Positions 46,530 through 58,226 of a DNA stretch of 64,000 nt are shown piece after piece. Position 1 is the stretch's first letter. Every line of letters begins with the position of its first letter. A program made the position numbers and the translations under genes. The stretch comes from Beta vulgaris subsp. vulgaris. Its lineage: Eukaryota > Streptophyta > Magnoliopsida > Caryophyllales > Amaranthaceae. The notes beneath the pieces were generated by a model. It saw only the letters and a list, made by a program, of their open reading frames with translations, searched no databases and was not told where the DNA came from. The stretch lies in the NCBI RefSeq assembly GCF_026745355.1, contig NC_079207.1, forward strand, positions 17,368,325 to 17,432,324, in the 5' to 3' direction.

Positions 46530-46871
46530 CCTCCGTCTTTTAATAGTTATACCATATTCTTTTTTGGGATGTTTTTGAATTACTTTTACCATTTCTTTTT
46601 GGGAATTGTTTTCTCGTCAAATGTACTTTGTGTAATACTTTCAACATATGACATATACAATAAAAATTACTCTAAATCATTTGAGCACGCAATGCTCCTA
46701 GTCTCATCTTTGGGACGAAGTAAGGCAATTATATTGGCTATATTGGTAAAGTTAAGTAATTTAATCGCATATCTCATCTTTCGTTTTAATCTGGTGTCGT
46801 CGTTCACAGTCTAAAAAAGTAGTATATACGTGCCATTCTTTTAGGTACAATTGTTAAAAAAAGAGAGGAAG
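46530..46871. mobile_element. Stowaway-like MITE
   Basis: TA flanks both ends (46528-46529 and 46872-46873). Left CCTCCGTCTTTTAATAGTTA; complement of the right end CTTCCTCTCTTTTTTTAACA. The following ATTGTACC / AGTTATACC also match. An 81-residue frame inside has no recognisable family. Confidence 0.65.
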
Positions 46872-46873
46872 TA

Positions 46874-47379
46874 ATCTAAGACATGATAATATGGTCAACA
46901 AATTGTTAAAAAATGGAGGAAATTGCTAAGAAATTGTCAACAAGAGGACTTGGATGAAAAAACGAATCTATCCATATAATCAACACATATATGGAAAGAG
47001 ATTGAAAATGATGGTCAGTCTATATAGGTCAACCTCTTGCTTTGAAAAATTTTCATGTTCTGAAAGAAAAAAAAAATGTACGTTCAAACTTCAAACACGG
47101 TTTATTTTAAAAGATATCTCACCCCCTTCTCATAAGTTGGGCCGGTAAATGGATTGTCTTATATACACGAGAATTGAAATCGGTGGCTACATAGATATAC
47201 CTTCAGAAATTCTAAACTTTAAGTTGGATTGATTTTAAAGCCTATATGTACATGAGTTGGTTTAACTCGACATGCGTGAATTATCTCTATTATATAAAAA
47301 AATAGGAGAATGATGGTGTATCTTATCCTTTTTCTGAAAATACTAAATTACTCTTAATGATTTAATGAAATGAAAAAAT
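46874..47379. other. Intergenic, no gene seen
   Basis: Between two Stowaway elements; AT-rich without coding or repeat signals I can name. Confidence 0.4.
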
Positions 47380-47381
47380 TA

Positions 47382-47688
47382 CTCCATTCGTCCCAGAAAG
47401 ATCTAAACGCTTGTTGAGACACGTATTTTAAGGCGATAAGTTGTAGTCTGATTATTAAATGTTATTTTATTTTAAATATGTAGATGTGATAGACATTGGT
47501 GGGGATACTTTTTATTAGAGGAGAGAGAAAGTTGGATAACTTTTTATTAATAAAAGGTAGAGTGTGGACCAAATGAGTGTGAAAGAAATAATACATAAAT
47601 AGTGGGACCACGTAAAAAATGAAAGTGTTCAAATTAATTTGGAACAAACATAAAAGGAAAATGTTTAGACTATTCTAGGAGGAGAAAG
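47382..47688. mobile_element. Stowaway-like MITE
   Basis: TA at 47380-47381 and 47689-47690. Left end CTCCATTCGTCCCAGAAAGA; complement of the right end CTTTCTCCTCCTAGAATAG; both are followed by TCTAAAC. 307 bases with no coding. Confidence 0.75.
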
Positions 47689-47690
47689 TA

Positions 47691-48305
47691 CAAAAGAAAA
47701 CAATTTAAGAACCCTTTCTCATTTCAACTTGCCATTCTAAACAAGTTAAAAATGGTATATGAATCAAATATGTTGATCAAAAAATTAAATGGACAAAATA
47801 TCTTAACCTTTATTTATAAGAGAATATGACATACATGACGTCCACCTGAAAAGTCTGAAACACTGATTACCTTTTATACTCTTTGATTTAGTCAAACCAA
47901 CTCATTACGGAAATTATTATCGTTCAAAATTCTCTCACAAAAATTGGTATTAAAATCATTCACAACCTTTGCTAGTTTTTTACATTAGCGAATTAATATA
48001 TCTAAATTCATCTAAATATTAATCTTTCACATTTTAAGTGTAATAGTAACTATATTACAGAGGGACTATATAATAGAATATCAAGTTTTGAAATTAATGT
48101 ATGCATCTCATGCATATAAGACTAGTTTGTAATATGTTAAGTTATTCCCTCTTCTTTTTATTAGTTTACCCACCTTTTTTATTTGAGTTGTCTTTTGTTA
48201 GTTTTCCTACTTTCTTTCTATTTTTGAAATAGTCCCACAGTAGTAACTTCAATATTATATGTCAATAAACTAATATTTTATTTTTCCTTTTATGACCCAT
48301 ATACG
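47691..48305. other. Intergenic, no gene seen
   Basis: AT-rich; a few CCCTCTTCTTTTTATTAG-like phrases near 48150 may be a worn MITE end. Confidence 0.35.
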
Positions 48306-48309
48306 GGGT

Positions 48310-48440
48310 TATAATGAGTTAGGCTTGTTCGCCAATAGTTTGGGCTCGACTTGATCAAAGCTCAGCTTGAGACCTTAAGTGGTTGAGCCTGACTAGGCCA
48401 AACTCGGCTCGAAAAGTTCGTGTACAGGCTTGATTGTTAT
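48310..48440. mobile_element. Fragment of the GGCTCG-rich hAT-like family
   Basis: Contains GGGCTCGACTTG, GCTCAGCTTGAG and AACTCGGCTCGAAAAG, matching the subterminal part of the element at 12944-13879. No opposite end was found. Confidence 0.5.
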
Positions 48441-48729
48441 TTTATAATAAAATTATGATACTTTAAAGCACTGAAAGAAGTTAGTATAGGCTAAAACACT
48501 TTAGAAAAGTTATTATAGACTAAAACACTTTAAAAAAGATATTATACATATTATTTTGTATAATTTTTTACATTGAATAATTCACATGTCTTTTCTTTTG
48601 TATCATTTAACTCTAGTTTGTCAATATTTTTTATGTATAGTTGACCATATGCCCTTAATGATAATTCACCATATGCCCTTAATGATTAACTACTATCAAC
48701 TTTTTGACATGTTATTAGGCTAAAACACT

Positions 48730-50044
48730 TTAGGGTACAAAATAGTCAGGAACTATATTTTCCATTGCTGGCCTCTACTAAATAGTGGATTCATTACAGA
48801 GTTTATGCCAAAGAATAATCAAATAATATTTTTATACCCTCTTAAAATATTTAGTCTTGATTGGTTCAAGAAACACGTAGAATAACTAATTTTAGTGACA
48901 TGTTATTAGGCAATCAAATTACTAGGTTTCTAACAGGTTGTCCAAATTAATCTGATTAATATTAGTACAATTCTTTAGGTCTTTTTTAGCAATAATAACA
49001 TATGGATGATAAAAATCATGCAGGACAATCATATAATATGCATATAACAATCAGGAAGGCATGTAATAATATACAAAAGGCATGAATAAATATAATATGA
49101 AATAAAGAAGAGAAAAGGGGTTAGAATATACAAAGGCGCGGTTTTTATATTAAAGATTTACATCATGAAAGAAACGATTAGTAACTTCAATATGAAAATA
49201 GAGAATTTATTCAAGAACCCTCAGGTTTATACCTTTGCAGTTTAGATTGAGGAGCACAACGATCTTTAGGCGGAGCAATCGTGGAACCAAGAACACAATG
49301 ATTAGGAATAGATTGAAGTATTGAAAGTGTGAGAGAATTTGTGTTCGTAAGTATTCGTAAAATAATACGGAAAAGTCGTCCGTGATTCGGGAAATCAGGA
49401 GTATTTATAGGAAGAACGACACTGCGCCTCACGCGCTAGCTGTGCCTGGCGCATCTGACGTGTCAAGCACATGATGCCTGCAAGCTCGGTAGAAAGTGTA
49501 CACGTGGCACACGTTTTGAAAAAGATAAGAAAGAAACTCCGAATTTCACGCAGAGACCTGCGCTTGACGTAGGACTTTGAATGAGTCAGGAATCCACATG
49601 TCAGGTGCAAATTAGTGCACCTGACACAGGTGGACAATCTTGCGCCTGTCGCAAGGCCCTTCTCCAAACGCAGGTTGGTGTGCTAGGTGCACCAGCCTGG
49701 CTCATGGCGAGCCTTTGCCAGCTTTATTTAAAATGCGTTTTTAAAAGATTTCTTTTATTCTTTAATTACGAATATCTGTACGGGATAAAATCTGATTTTT
49801 AACTTATAAAAAATATCTTTTGAATATACTTATTTATGAAAATGATTAATTAATTGGGCTTTTCAAAGAATTGGGCTCAAATACAATTAATTATCATGAA
49901 TAATTAATTGGTTTTAAATATTATTTTGAAACACAACTTTGGAGTGGTTCTGTGAATTGCTCTTCCGTTGGACCGCGCCGACTAATACCTCAATATGTTT
50001 CATCATTGGATCCTTAAATGAAGAGACACAATTATGTGTCTACA
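48730..50044 (-). repeat. 3' LTR, truncated
   Basis: Aligns with 58227-59570 over its whole length, including the GCGCCTGACGCGCC-like repeats and the CTTTCACTTTC-type stretches. The left boundary falls where homology to the right LTR stops (AGGGTACAA); about 240 bases of its U5 end are missing and replaced by AT-rich DNA with repeated TAAAACACTTT. Confidence 0.85.
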
Positions 50045-50060
50045 GAATCCCCCACTTTGA
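50045..50060 (-). other. Polypurine tract
   Basis: On the minus strand AAAGTGGGGGATTC directly precedes the TGTAGAC start of the 3' LTR, as required for plus-strand DNA priming. Confidence 0.75.
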
Positions 50061-51993
50061 CTGAGGTTCAGGAAACCAAAAGTCAAAGTATACGGTGTCG
50101 GGACGGAGAACCATTCTAAACGTTCTGCAGTTTAGAACTGATCTATATACGTCGGTCTCTGTAAAACAAAGTTAGTATGCAGGACAATAGCTACAAGCAA
50201 TGTAATTACCTCCAGGGAAATATGTTAGCAGATAGGTGCAAACAACTCAAATAGCACATAATAATGCAAAGATGTAAACTTAGACTCTTTAAGATGCATG
50301 AGACGCTATATCAAGGATTAAGTTTATGCAAAGCTAAGGGTTGACACGTCATGCAAGGTCAGGTTATGCAAGACTAGAATGGATGAAATGCAAGGTCACT
50401 GTTTTGCAAGCTAAGGCTGCAATGCAAGGTCAGGATTTTACAAGGCTAGAAGATGTGTAGAATGATCAGAAATAGATAGAATGATTTCCAAAATCGTTTT
50501 TAATAAATAATCGAGGTCCGTAAACGAGATCCGCGTAATATAACTTTTCGGGAGTTTGATTCGACTCGGAGGAACCACCATACATAGGAAGCCTCCATTT
50601 TGGGTGAGCTTGCCTTGAATTAGGCACGAGCCTTAATCGAAATGTACTTGATCTGATATTAAAACGTATTTTCTATGTCTTGAACATTGAAATTTTTTAC
50701 TGGAGATTGTACAAGGGATTCTTCTTTGGGAGGCAAAAGTCAAGTAGCGCTACAGACCATGGAATTGTTAGAGAGTCCTTCTGGGAAAAGGAGAGTTTGG
50801 ATTGAAAATAAAAATTTTGAATTTGTGACTTAAATGAATGTAGGCGGGAAAAGGCTTTGAGGAGGCTAGGTGCAAACTCGAGTCTATGTCGATATCTAGA
50901 ATAGAGATTTTGCTCCTAAATTCTAGAAAATCAAATCATTAGAACTTGATTAATTTTATTTTATTGAAGCGGTTGGACCTCGAGATGAGGATTCCTACGT
51001 ATCTTCGCGGAATCAGACCATTCGTAGTTCTTGATCTGACTTCTCTTTTCTTATTATATATATTTTTTGTGCCCTAAATTTCTCCTAGGCCACCCTTTCG
51101 GGTTCTTAGCCTAGCGTACCTTGAAAAAAGAGTTAGGGTTGATGTTGAAGGCTTGAGGTTTAGATGAAGGTTAAATTGATTTGGCGAAAGGAGGATCATG
51201 GATTTGGAGTGTATGGTTAAGGTTTGATCGAGTTGAAGGATTTGAATGAGGGGAAGACATTGTGTGCAAGCCCCCTAGCTCGAGTTTTTATTTATTTTTG
51301 CCTTTGGCTCTTCTTTTTGCATTCTTTTTTTTCTTTTTGACTTGTATGTTTTCTTTTGCTTTTGCTTTTTTCTTTAGCACTTTGATCTTTTTAACTTTTT
51401 TGTTTTTTTTTTGAATTTTTTTTTCACTTTTTTGTTTTTGACTGGCATTGATTTTATTATCTTTTATGTAGTAAGGCTTGCACACAAGTTGTTGTTTCAA
51501 AGTATTGGAAGGCTTCAAGGCTATTTGTGGAGCTTTGAAGTTGAAGGGATTGTTTGGTTTATGATCATGGAGACGATGGTTTAGGAATGATGGAGGAAAG
51601 AGGGGCATAAGTCCTGATCCAAAGGATGGCCATTTTCCTTTATTTCAGTTCTCCTTTTATTATCATTATATTAGTCAAGTTCATTGGGTGATTAAGTTTC
51701 ATGATTGAAACTCGAATCATAAATAAAAATGATGGAAGGCCAATGAAAACGAAAATGAAATTGCAATTAGTTTATTAATTAGAAATAAAGAAAATAAGGA
51801 TTATTGAAATAAAATCCTAAATGACATAGACTTGACAAGAAAGGAAATTAAAGAGCTAGGGGAGGGACTCTTTGACTCAACTTAGAAAACTAGCGTTAAC
51901 TGACTATGCCCCAACATTATTTAGGCACTTCCTAAGGGGTTGCCGCTAATGCTGACTTTTGGTGCAGGCGAAATAGCAATTTACCGTCTTCAA
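50061..51993 (-). other. 3' internal region without pol
   Basis: Between gag and the polypurine tract. The only long frame (51608-51288, minus, 106 aa) is a Lys-rich, low-complexity run. No protease, RT, RNase H or integrase motif is visible on either strand, although pol would be expected here in a complete element. Confidence 0.65.
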
Positions 51994-53266
51994 TCATATC
52001 CCATTGTGATGTTGTATGCCCATTCCCTTGATGGTACTTGCAGTAGGCATTACAATTTCATTTCCTTGACCTTTTCTCAGAAGGAGGGTCCGGAGTAGGA
52101 TAAGCTGAAGCACTCCTTTTGCATGTATCCTAGTGAAGGCTTCTTCTAGAGTTATGCCCAATGGAGTGAATGTCCTTTGATGTCCTTGATAACCTCTCTT
52201 GTCAGTAGTTAGGGCATTGGCATTAGAGCTAGAAGGGTTGCTATTGTTAGTTTTCTTGAAAGAGTTGTTGTTGTTGGAATCCTTGTTCTTGTTGGCCTGT
52301 ACCTCTTCTTCAATTAGCAAGCCTACCTTATAGAGCTTCGTGAAAGACTCTATGGGTTGAGACTTGATATGATCCCCATACTTAGGCTGAAGGTTACGAA
52401 TCACCAGTCGGACTTGGTCTTCCTGGGATGGCCTATTAGTCATTTGTGCAGCTTTTTTCCTCCATCTGTTAAGGAAGGTGAGGAAATCTTCGTTGGAATT
52501 CTGTTTAGTTAAATCCAACTCACGAAGGCCAATGGAAAGCTGAGTATTGTATATGTATTGTTTATGGAACTCTTCTCTGATATAGTCCCAGTCATCCGGC
52601 TTAGCTTTGTTAAGTGATCTGAATAACTTGGATGGATGAGCATCCAAGGTTAAAGGAAAGACATAAGCAAACGAGGTCCTTGCTCATGCATTTGAGATCC
52701 ATAGAAATGGAAAAAGTTCTTAGATTACCATTTGGGTCTTCGACCCCCTTGAATTTTGGAAGGTGACCCAATGTTACCTTTTTAGGGAACTTGTCCCTTA
52801 GTTTAGGATCAATTATGTCATGGCCATGATCTTGACTCTCGAGTGCAGGAATTGACTGGATCAATTGCTCGAGTTTTTCAAACCTCAAATCTGTCTTGGT
52901 CTTATTAAGAAGTGGTGGTGGCGGAGGAGTGTCATCTTGCACTTCTTCCTCAACCAGCTTCTCTCTCAGTGCCTTAATCTCCTTGTCTTATTCCGCAAGA
53001 CGAGAGTTCATTAGTTGAAGTTGGGCCATAATGGCACTGAGCTGTTCATTAGCGTCTCACATTTCAGATGATGATTCAGACGAGTCAAAGGATTCTTCTG
53101 AAAATGTGAGAATGGGTTTGACGAGTCTAGGAGTAGGTTGACCTTGTATCCTCTTTGTCGGGAGTTCCCAAGTTATAATCTCACGATCCGTCCTGAATAA
53201 AAATTGAATGAACCTCGTTTGTTTTCGAAATAATGTTTTCAAAATGAGAAATGGAAATGAAAGTGG
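51994..53266 (-). pseudogene. Ty3 gag, broken
   Basis: Minus-strand gag in three pieces: upstream from the CACTA junction to a TGA at 53057, then a piece from about 52980 to 52610 holding Pro-Pro-Pro-Pro-Pro and Phe-Lys-Gly-Val-Glu-Asp-Pro, then 52647-51994 with Leu-Arg-Glu-Leu-Asp-Leu, Phe-Leu-Asn-Arg-Trp-Arg and Pro-Leu-Gly-Ile-Thr-Leu-Glu-Glu-Ala. This order is typical of the Tat/Ogre gag. A frameshift lies near 52640 and another near 52090, after which a His-Gln-Gly-Asn-Gly-His segment continues out of frame. Such a protein would package element RNA; this copy cannot be translated whole. Confidence 0.85.
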
Positions 53267-54673
53267 CACTAGTAGAATAAATGCTATTTGCTGCGGTGAT
53301 ATTGCTGCGGTTTTACCTATACGCAGCAATATAACACGCAAAAAGAAAAGAAAAAATAGAAATTGACAATATTGCTGCGGTTCTCGCCCAAAACCGCAAC
53401 AATATTATCTAACACATACTTTTTAAAATAAAGTGGGGCCTTGGCAACAAATATTCTGCGGTTTCCACGTAGGACTGCAGCAGTATATTGAAAAAATATT
53501 TTCTTAATATATTGCTGCGGTCCTACGTGGAAACTGCAACAATATTAGCTGGCAAAAAAATTAAATCGGCTCCTCACATACTCTCTCACTCTCTCTCACA
53601 CTCTCTCACTACTTCACGACATTATCTTATAAACCAAACCCTATACTCTCACGCCTCCCTCACTTCACGCCTCCCTCACAACTCAATCCTGCACCTCCCT
53701 CACTAAACCCTAAATGAAAAAACCAGATATGACCTCTCTCATGTGATCTCTCTCCTCTCTCCTCAATCAGATCTTCTTTGTCGTTCGTCATTCTTTGTCC
53801 TTCTTCGTCGTTTGTTATTTTTCGTCCTTCTTCGTCGTTCGTCGTCATCCCGAAAATCTCCCTCTCCTCTTCCTTTTCGTTCGTTTGTAGTCGGCCGTTG
53901 GTCCTACATCAATATCAGACTGGCGGCTATTCGTTTGTGAGTCGAAATCCTAGATCCTGTTGTTCGTTCGTTCATCGAAATTGGACCGGCGGGAATTCGT
54001 TCGTGAGTCGAAATCAATATCGTCGTTCACAGCAATACCAGGCGAAAAGGAAGAGGCTGATTTGCGTTTTAACGGCAATACTCGACGAAGGCTCCGTTAG
54101 TCGATATTGTCTATTTTTTTCCCTATTCTTTTTTTTTTTTTTCGTTTTGTAGATTCGTAAATTTTGTGTTTTAGGAATTATAATTATTCTACTAGTGTTT
54201 CGATGAAGGGATTAGATTTGAGGAAAACGTGACTTTTCGTTTGATTTTTGTACTAGTTTTATTTTAGTAATTGTTGTAATATTTTCAGATTTAGTATTTT
54301 GTGGTATTATCATATTATAGTTGTATAAATTTTTTCTTATATTCTTTATGAAGTTACATTCTTATTCTTATGTTGGTAATTTTTAAGAGAATTGTTATAA
54401 TTTTTTTTCAGATGCGCAGTTGTTTTGGTATTATAATTTTGATTTTTTTATAATCTGCCTTAAATTTATTGTAATAATATACTTCTGTATTTTTGTGGTC
54501 AAAACCACAGCAATATTTTGTATTTTTTTCAATTAAAAAAACATATATTGCTGCGGTTTAAAACCGCAGCAATATAATTAATACATATTGCTGCCCCCTT
54601 AATTGCTGCGCGCCCTAAACCGCAGCAATATACCTCTTTTTGACCGCGGCAATAAGCATTTATTCTACTAGTG
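53267..54673. mobile_element. CACTA element, non-autonomous, inserted in gag
   Basis: Perfect 17-base ends CACTAGTAGAATAAATG and its complement, with a TGG duplication on both sides (53264-53266; 54674-54676). Subterminal blocks carry many ATTGCTGCGGTTT copies on both strands, the expected transposase-binding repeats. The inside has a CT-rich leader-like region (53570-53900) and short frames with no recognised protein, so no transposase. Its perfect ends suggest it is younger than the host retrotransposon. Confidence 0.92.
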
Positions 54674-55019
54674 TGGGAAATGGACGAATGAAAAAAAAGG
54701 AGAGATAAGGAATGGGGATGAAAGTGGACATAGTAATGGGAATGAAAATGGGGAATGAGTAAAAATGGCTATGATTATGGTTATGATGGTGACATGGGAC
54801 TAACTACATACATATGCAGATGTGAACCGGACTGGATCGGACTATGCAAGCAAAATGGACCGAATGACTGGTCTTTCATGCTAGTTTCACTTAACTTAAT
54901 GGATTGCCTTTATGGACTTATGGGTGATTGGCTTCGCCAGACTCGATGATTTTGGGCCATTATGGACTTAGGGTAGACTAGCTTTGCTAGACTCAAGAAT
55001 TTGGACTGTTGCAGATGTA

Positions 55020-55420
55020 AGATAAGAGTAGCTTCGCTAAACTCGGAGGGTGCCTTTATAGTCTTGGGGATGAATAGCTTCGCTAGGTGAAAGTGCCGTT
55101 ATGGTCTTATAGGGTGCTGTTATGGACTTACATGTTGCTATTATGGACTTAAAGGGATGACTAGCTTCGCTAGGTCAAGGTGCCATTATGGACTTAAAGG
55201 GTGCTATTATGGTCGTATATAGGGTGCCATTATGGACTTAAAGGGTAGACAAGCTTCGCTAGACTCAAGGTGCCGTTATGGACTTAAAGGGTGCCGTTAT
55301 GGTCTTAAAGGGTGCCATTATGGACTGACAAGGATGACTAGCTTCGCTAGGTCAATGCGCCGTTATGGAATTATAGGGTGTCGTTATGGATTTAAAGGGT
55401 GCTTCACTAGACTTAATGGT
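55020..55420. repeat. Degenerate tandem repeat in the retrotransposon 5' region
   Basis: GGTGCC(A/G)TTATGGACTTA-type and GACTAGCTTCGCTAG-type units recur about eight to ten times with variable spacing of roughly 30-60 bases. The region upstream of gag is otherwise without coding. Confidence 0.8.
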
Positions 55421-56662
55421 TCGGACTTCGTCCTATATGGTTTGAAGTTAGACTTGAAAGTGCACATGGGCTTGACATAGGATTGGACTAGAGTTGGATC
55501 AAACTTAGATTGGGCTTGACATAGACTATGTTTCACCTAGATTTGACTTGAATTAGACTTATATGGGCCTAAGATGGACTCTAATGCTAGCGGGCCTAAT
55601 ATGAATGCATTGACTCAAATTAGATGGACCTAGTAAAAATACAAAATGGACTCTAATGCATATGAATCTAGAATGAATGCAAGGTAGACTCTAATGTAGA
55701 TAGGCCTAAAATGAATGCAAGTGGATTGGATTGATTGGATTGAATTGAAGGTGTTTAGAATGGGCTTAGAATTTTCGAAATTTGTTTCTGAAGATAACTC
55801 CTTATTTTTATATTTTATTTGGCAAAAGATGATGGATTAATTTTTAAAATATATATTTTTGCAAATGTCGTGTATGATAACATTTAGTAAATGCTTTTGA
55901 AAAAGGAGTAGAATAGAAAAGGGTGTAGGATTGATTTTGAAAAAGTAAGTTTGTAAAATTTATTGAATATGGTAAGGTAAGATTGATAGGAAAGATTAGT
56001 TGAACAGGCAGGGAGAAGGTAGACATACATGATGACGCTAACTCTACATTACCATTTTTCCTAGACATCTTTTTTTAGGACAGATTCGACCTTGCATGAA
56101 AAGACTGACCCTATTGAATTAGGTAAGACCTCTGATTAGACCATGTACTATGTGAATGTAGACAAACAAGCATAGGAATATATGAAAGATCATCCATTAT
56201 GCCGATTAAATTAGCGTAAAGAGTGCGACACACAGACTATGTGCCGCACAACATTGCTGCACGCGGCACACAGCTGTGCGTCTGTCGCAAGAGTGGAGTG
56301 CCAGGCGCAACTTAAGACGCTTGGCGCACTCCTCCCCGACACATTTTTCGGGGATTTAGGCGACGTATTGGGCAATTGACGATTTTATATGTTTGTTAGA
56401 TGTGATTTTAGGAACGACGCATAATAATGACAATTTGACAGGGTAATAACAGAGTAGAATTGCAATCACAATTTACTGTCATATACCATGGATGCAAAAG
56501 TTCTAACCTAAAGTTCAGTTCTATATTTGAAATTATTGGTCAGGTTTAGGTTAAGGCTGAAAGGGTCTATGACTAAGAGATTGATCCCACGCTTCGTATC
56601 CCTGCTTAAAAAGGTGGCCATGTGTAAGACGCACTCCAATCTCCAGTCAGGAACCAGAGAAC

Positions 56663-58226
56663 AATGCCATGGTTGGGTACTTGGGTAGGTCTGCTTATAA
56701 TTAAGATCCAACACTATCGTTAATGAAACATTTTGGAAGTACAAAGCGCAAACCTCCCCGGGGGCGACCTTACATATAGAACATGTGTTAATGAGGCAAG
56801 GTAGATTGTCCTTATGGTGGCTGATCAAAAGGCATGCACATGCAAAATTGTATATTATTTAAAGGTATAAAAATAAGAATGAATCATATTTTCAAGTTTC
56901 ACCACTCATTTTTTTTAAAAAAAATCCTCCCCATTGGAGTCGCCAAATTGTAGGCGTGTTTTTATTTCGCCTACGCGGTGTGAGCGCATATTTATTTGAC
57001 TACCCCATTGTTAAGGTTTTATTGAAAATTATTTTGAAAGAAGTCGCCAACAATTCTTTTTAGGAAGAATCATAAACCTAATTGGATATTGGGAAACCGT
57101 AGGGATAAATAAGGGACTTATCCAATGTAGATTTTTCCGTCACGACTCCATAGATGGTCAAAATGAATCAAAGATTGAGTTTGGGATAATGCCATGGTTG
57201 GTAGGTATGCTTATAACTAAGATCCAACACTATCGTAAAGGAAGCTTTTTGGAAGTACAAAGCGCAAACCTCCAGGGGGTGACCTTACACATAGAACATG
57301 TGTTAATGAGGCAAGGTAGATTGTCCTTATGGTGGCTGATCAAAAGGCATGCACATGAAAAATTGTATATTATTCAAAGGCATAAAAATAAGAATGAATC
57401 ATATTTTTCAAGTTTCACTTCTCATTTATTTTTTTTTTAAATCCTCCCCATTGGAGTTGCCAAATTGTAGGCGTGTTTTTATTTCGCCTATGCGGTGTGA
57501 GCGCATATTTATTTGACTACCCCATTGTTAAGGTTTTATTGAAAATTATTTTGAAAGAAGTCACCAACAATTCTTTTTAGGAAGAATCATAAATCTAATT
57601 GGATATTGGAAAACCGTAGGGATAAAAAATAAGGGACTTATCCAATGTAGAATTTTCCGTCATGACTCCATAGATGGTCAAAATGAATCAAAGATTGAGT
57701 TCAGGACAATGCCATGGTTGGGTAGGTCTGCTTATAACTAAGATCCAACACTATCGTAAAGGAAGCTTTTTGGAAGTACAAAGCGCAAACCTCCCGGGGG
57801 TGACCTCACACATAGAACATGTGTTAATGAGGCGAGGTAGATTGTCCTTATGGTGGCTGATCAAAAGCCATGCACATGCAAAATTGTATATTATTCAAAG
57901 GCATAAAAATAAGAATGAATAATATTTTTCAAGTTTCATCACTCATTTAATTTTTTTTTTAAATCCTCCCCAGTGGAGTCGCCAAATTGCAGGCATGTTT
58001 TTATTTCGCCTATGCGGTGTGAGCACATATTTATTTGACTACCCCATTGTTAAGGTTTTATTGAAAATTGTTTTGAAAGAAGTCGCCAACAATTCTTTTT
58101 AGGAAGAATCATAAACCTAATTGGATATTGGGAAACCGTAGGGATAAATAAGGGACTTATCCAATGTAGATTTTCCCGTCATGACTCCATAGATGGTCAA
58201 AATGAATCAAAGATTGAGTTCGGAGG
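56663..58226. repeat. Three tandem copies of a ~520-base unit spanning the primer-binding site
   Basis: ATGCCATGGTTGG recurs at about 56664, 57189 and 57709. Each copy holds the same internal segment, then the primer-binding site, then the first ~240 bases of the LTR 3' edge (TGTAGGCG at 56949 and 57466, TGCAGGCA at 57988). Copies are about 525 and 520 bases long. The third merges into the complete LTR. Identity is high, with scattered substitutions. Confidence 0.9.
57968..57984 (-). other. Primer-binding site next to the 5' LTR
   Basis: On the minus strand TGGCGACTCCACTGGGG begins three bases after the CTGCA end of the LTR, matching the site seen in Tat/Ogre elements. Equivalent sites occur at about 56929-56945 and 57446-57462 in the other two repeat copies, one with a changed base. 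Confidence 0.75.

Noticed and set aside
46569..46814. Small hydrophobic protein of 81 residues
   Set aside because: It lies entirely inside a Stowaway MITE and matches no family.
51288..51608. A 106-residue Lys-rich protein
   Set aside because: It is the translation of T-rich repeats on the plus strand; no conserved residues and no start context.
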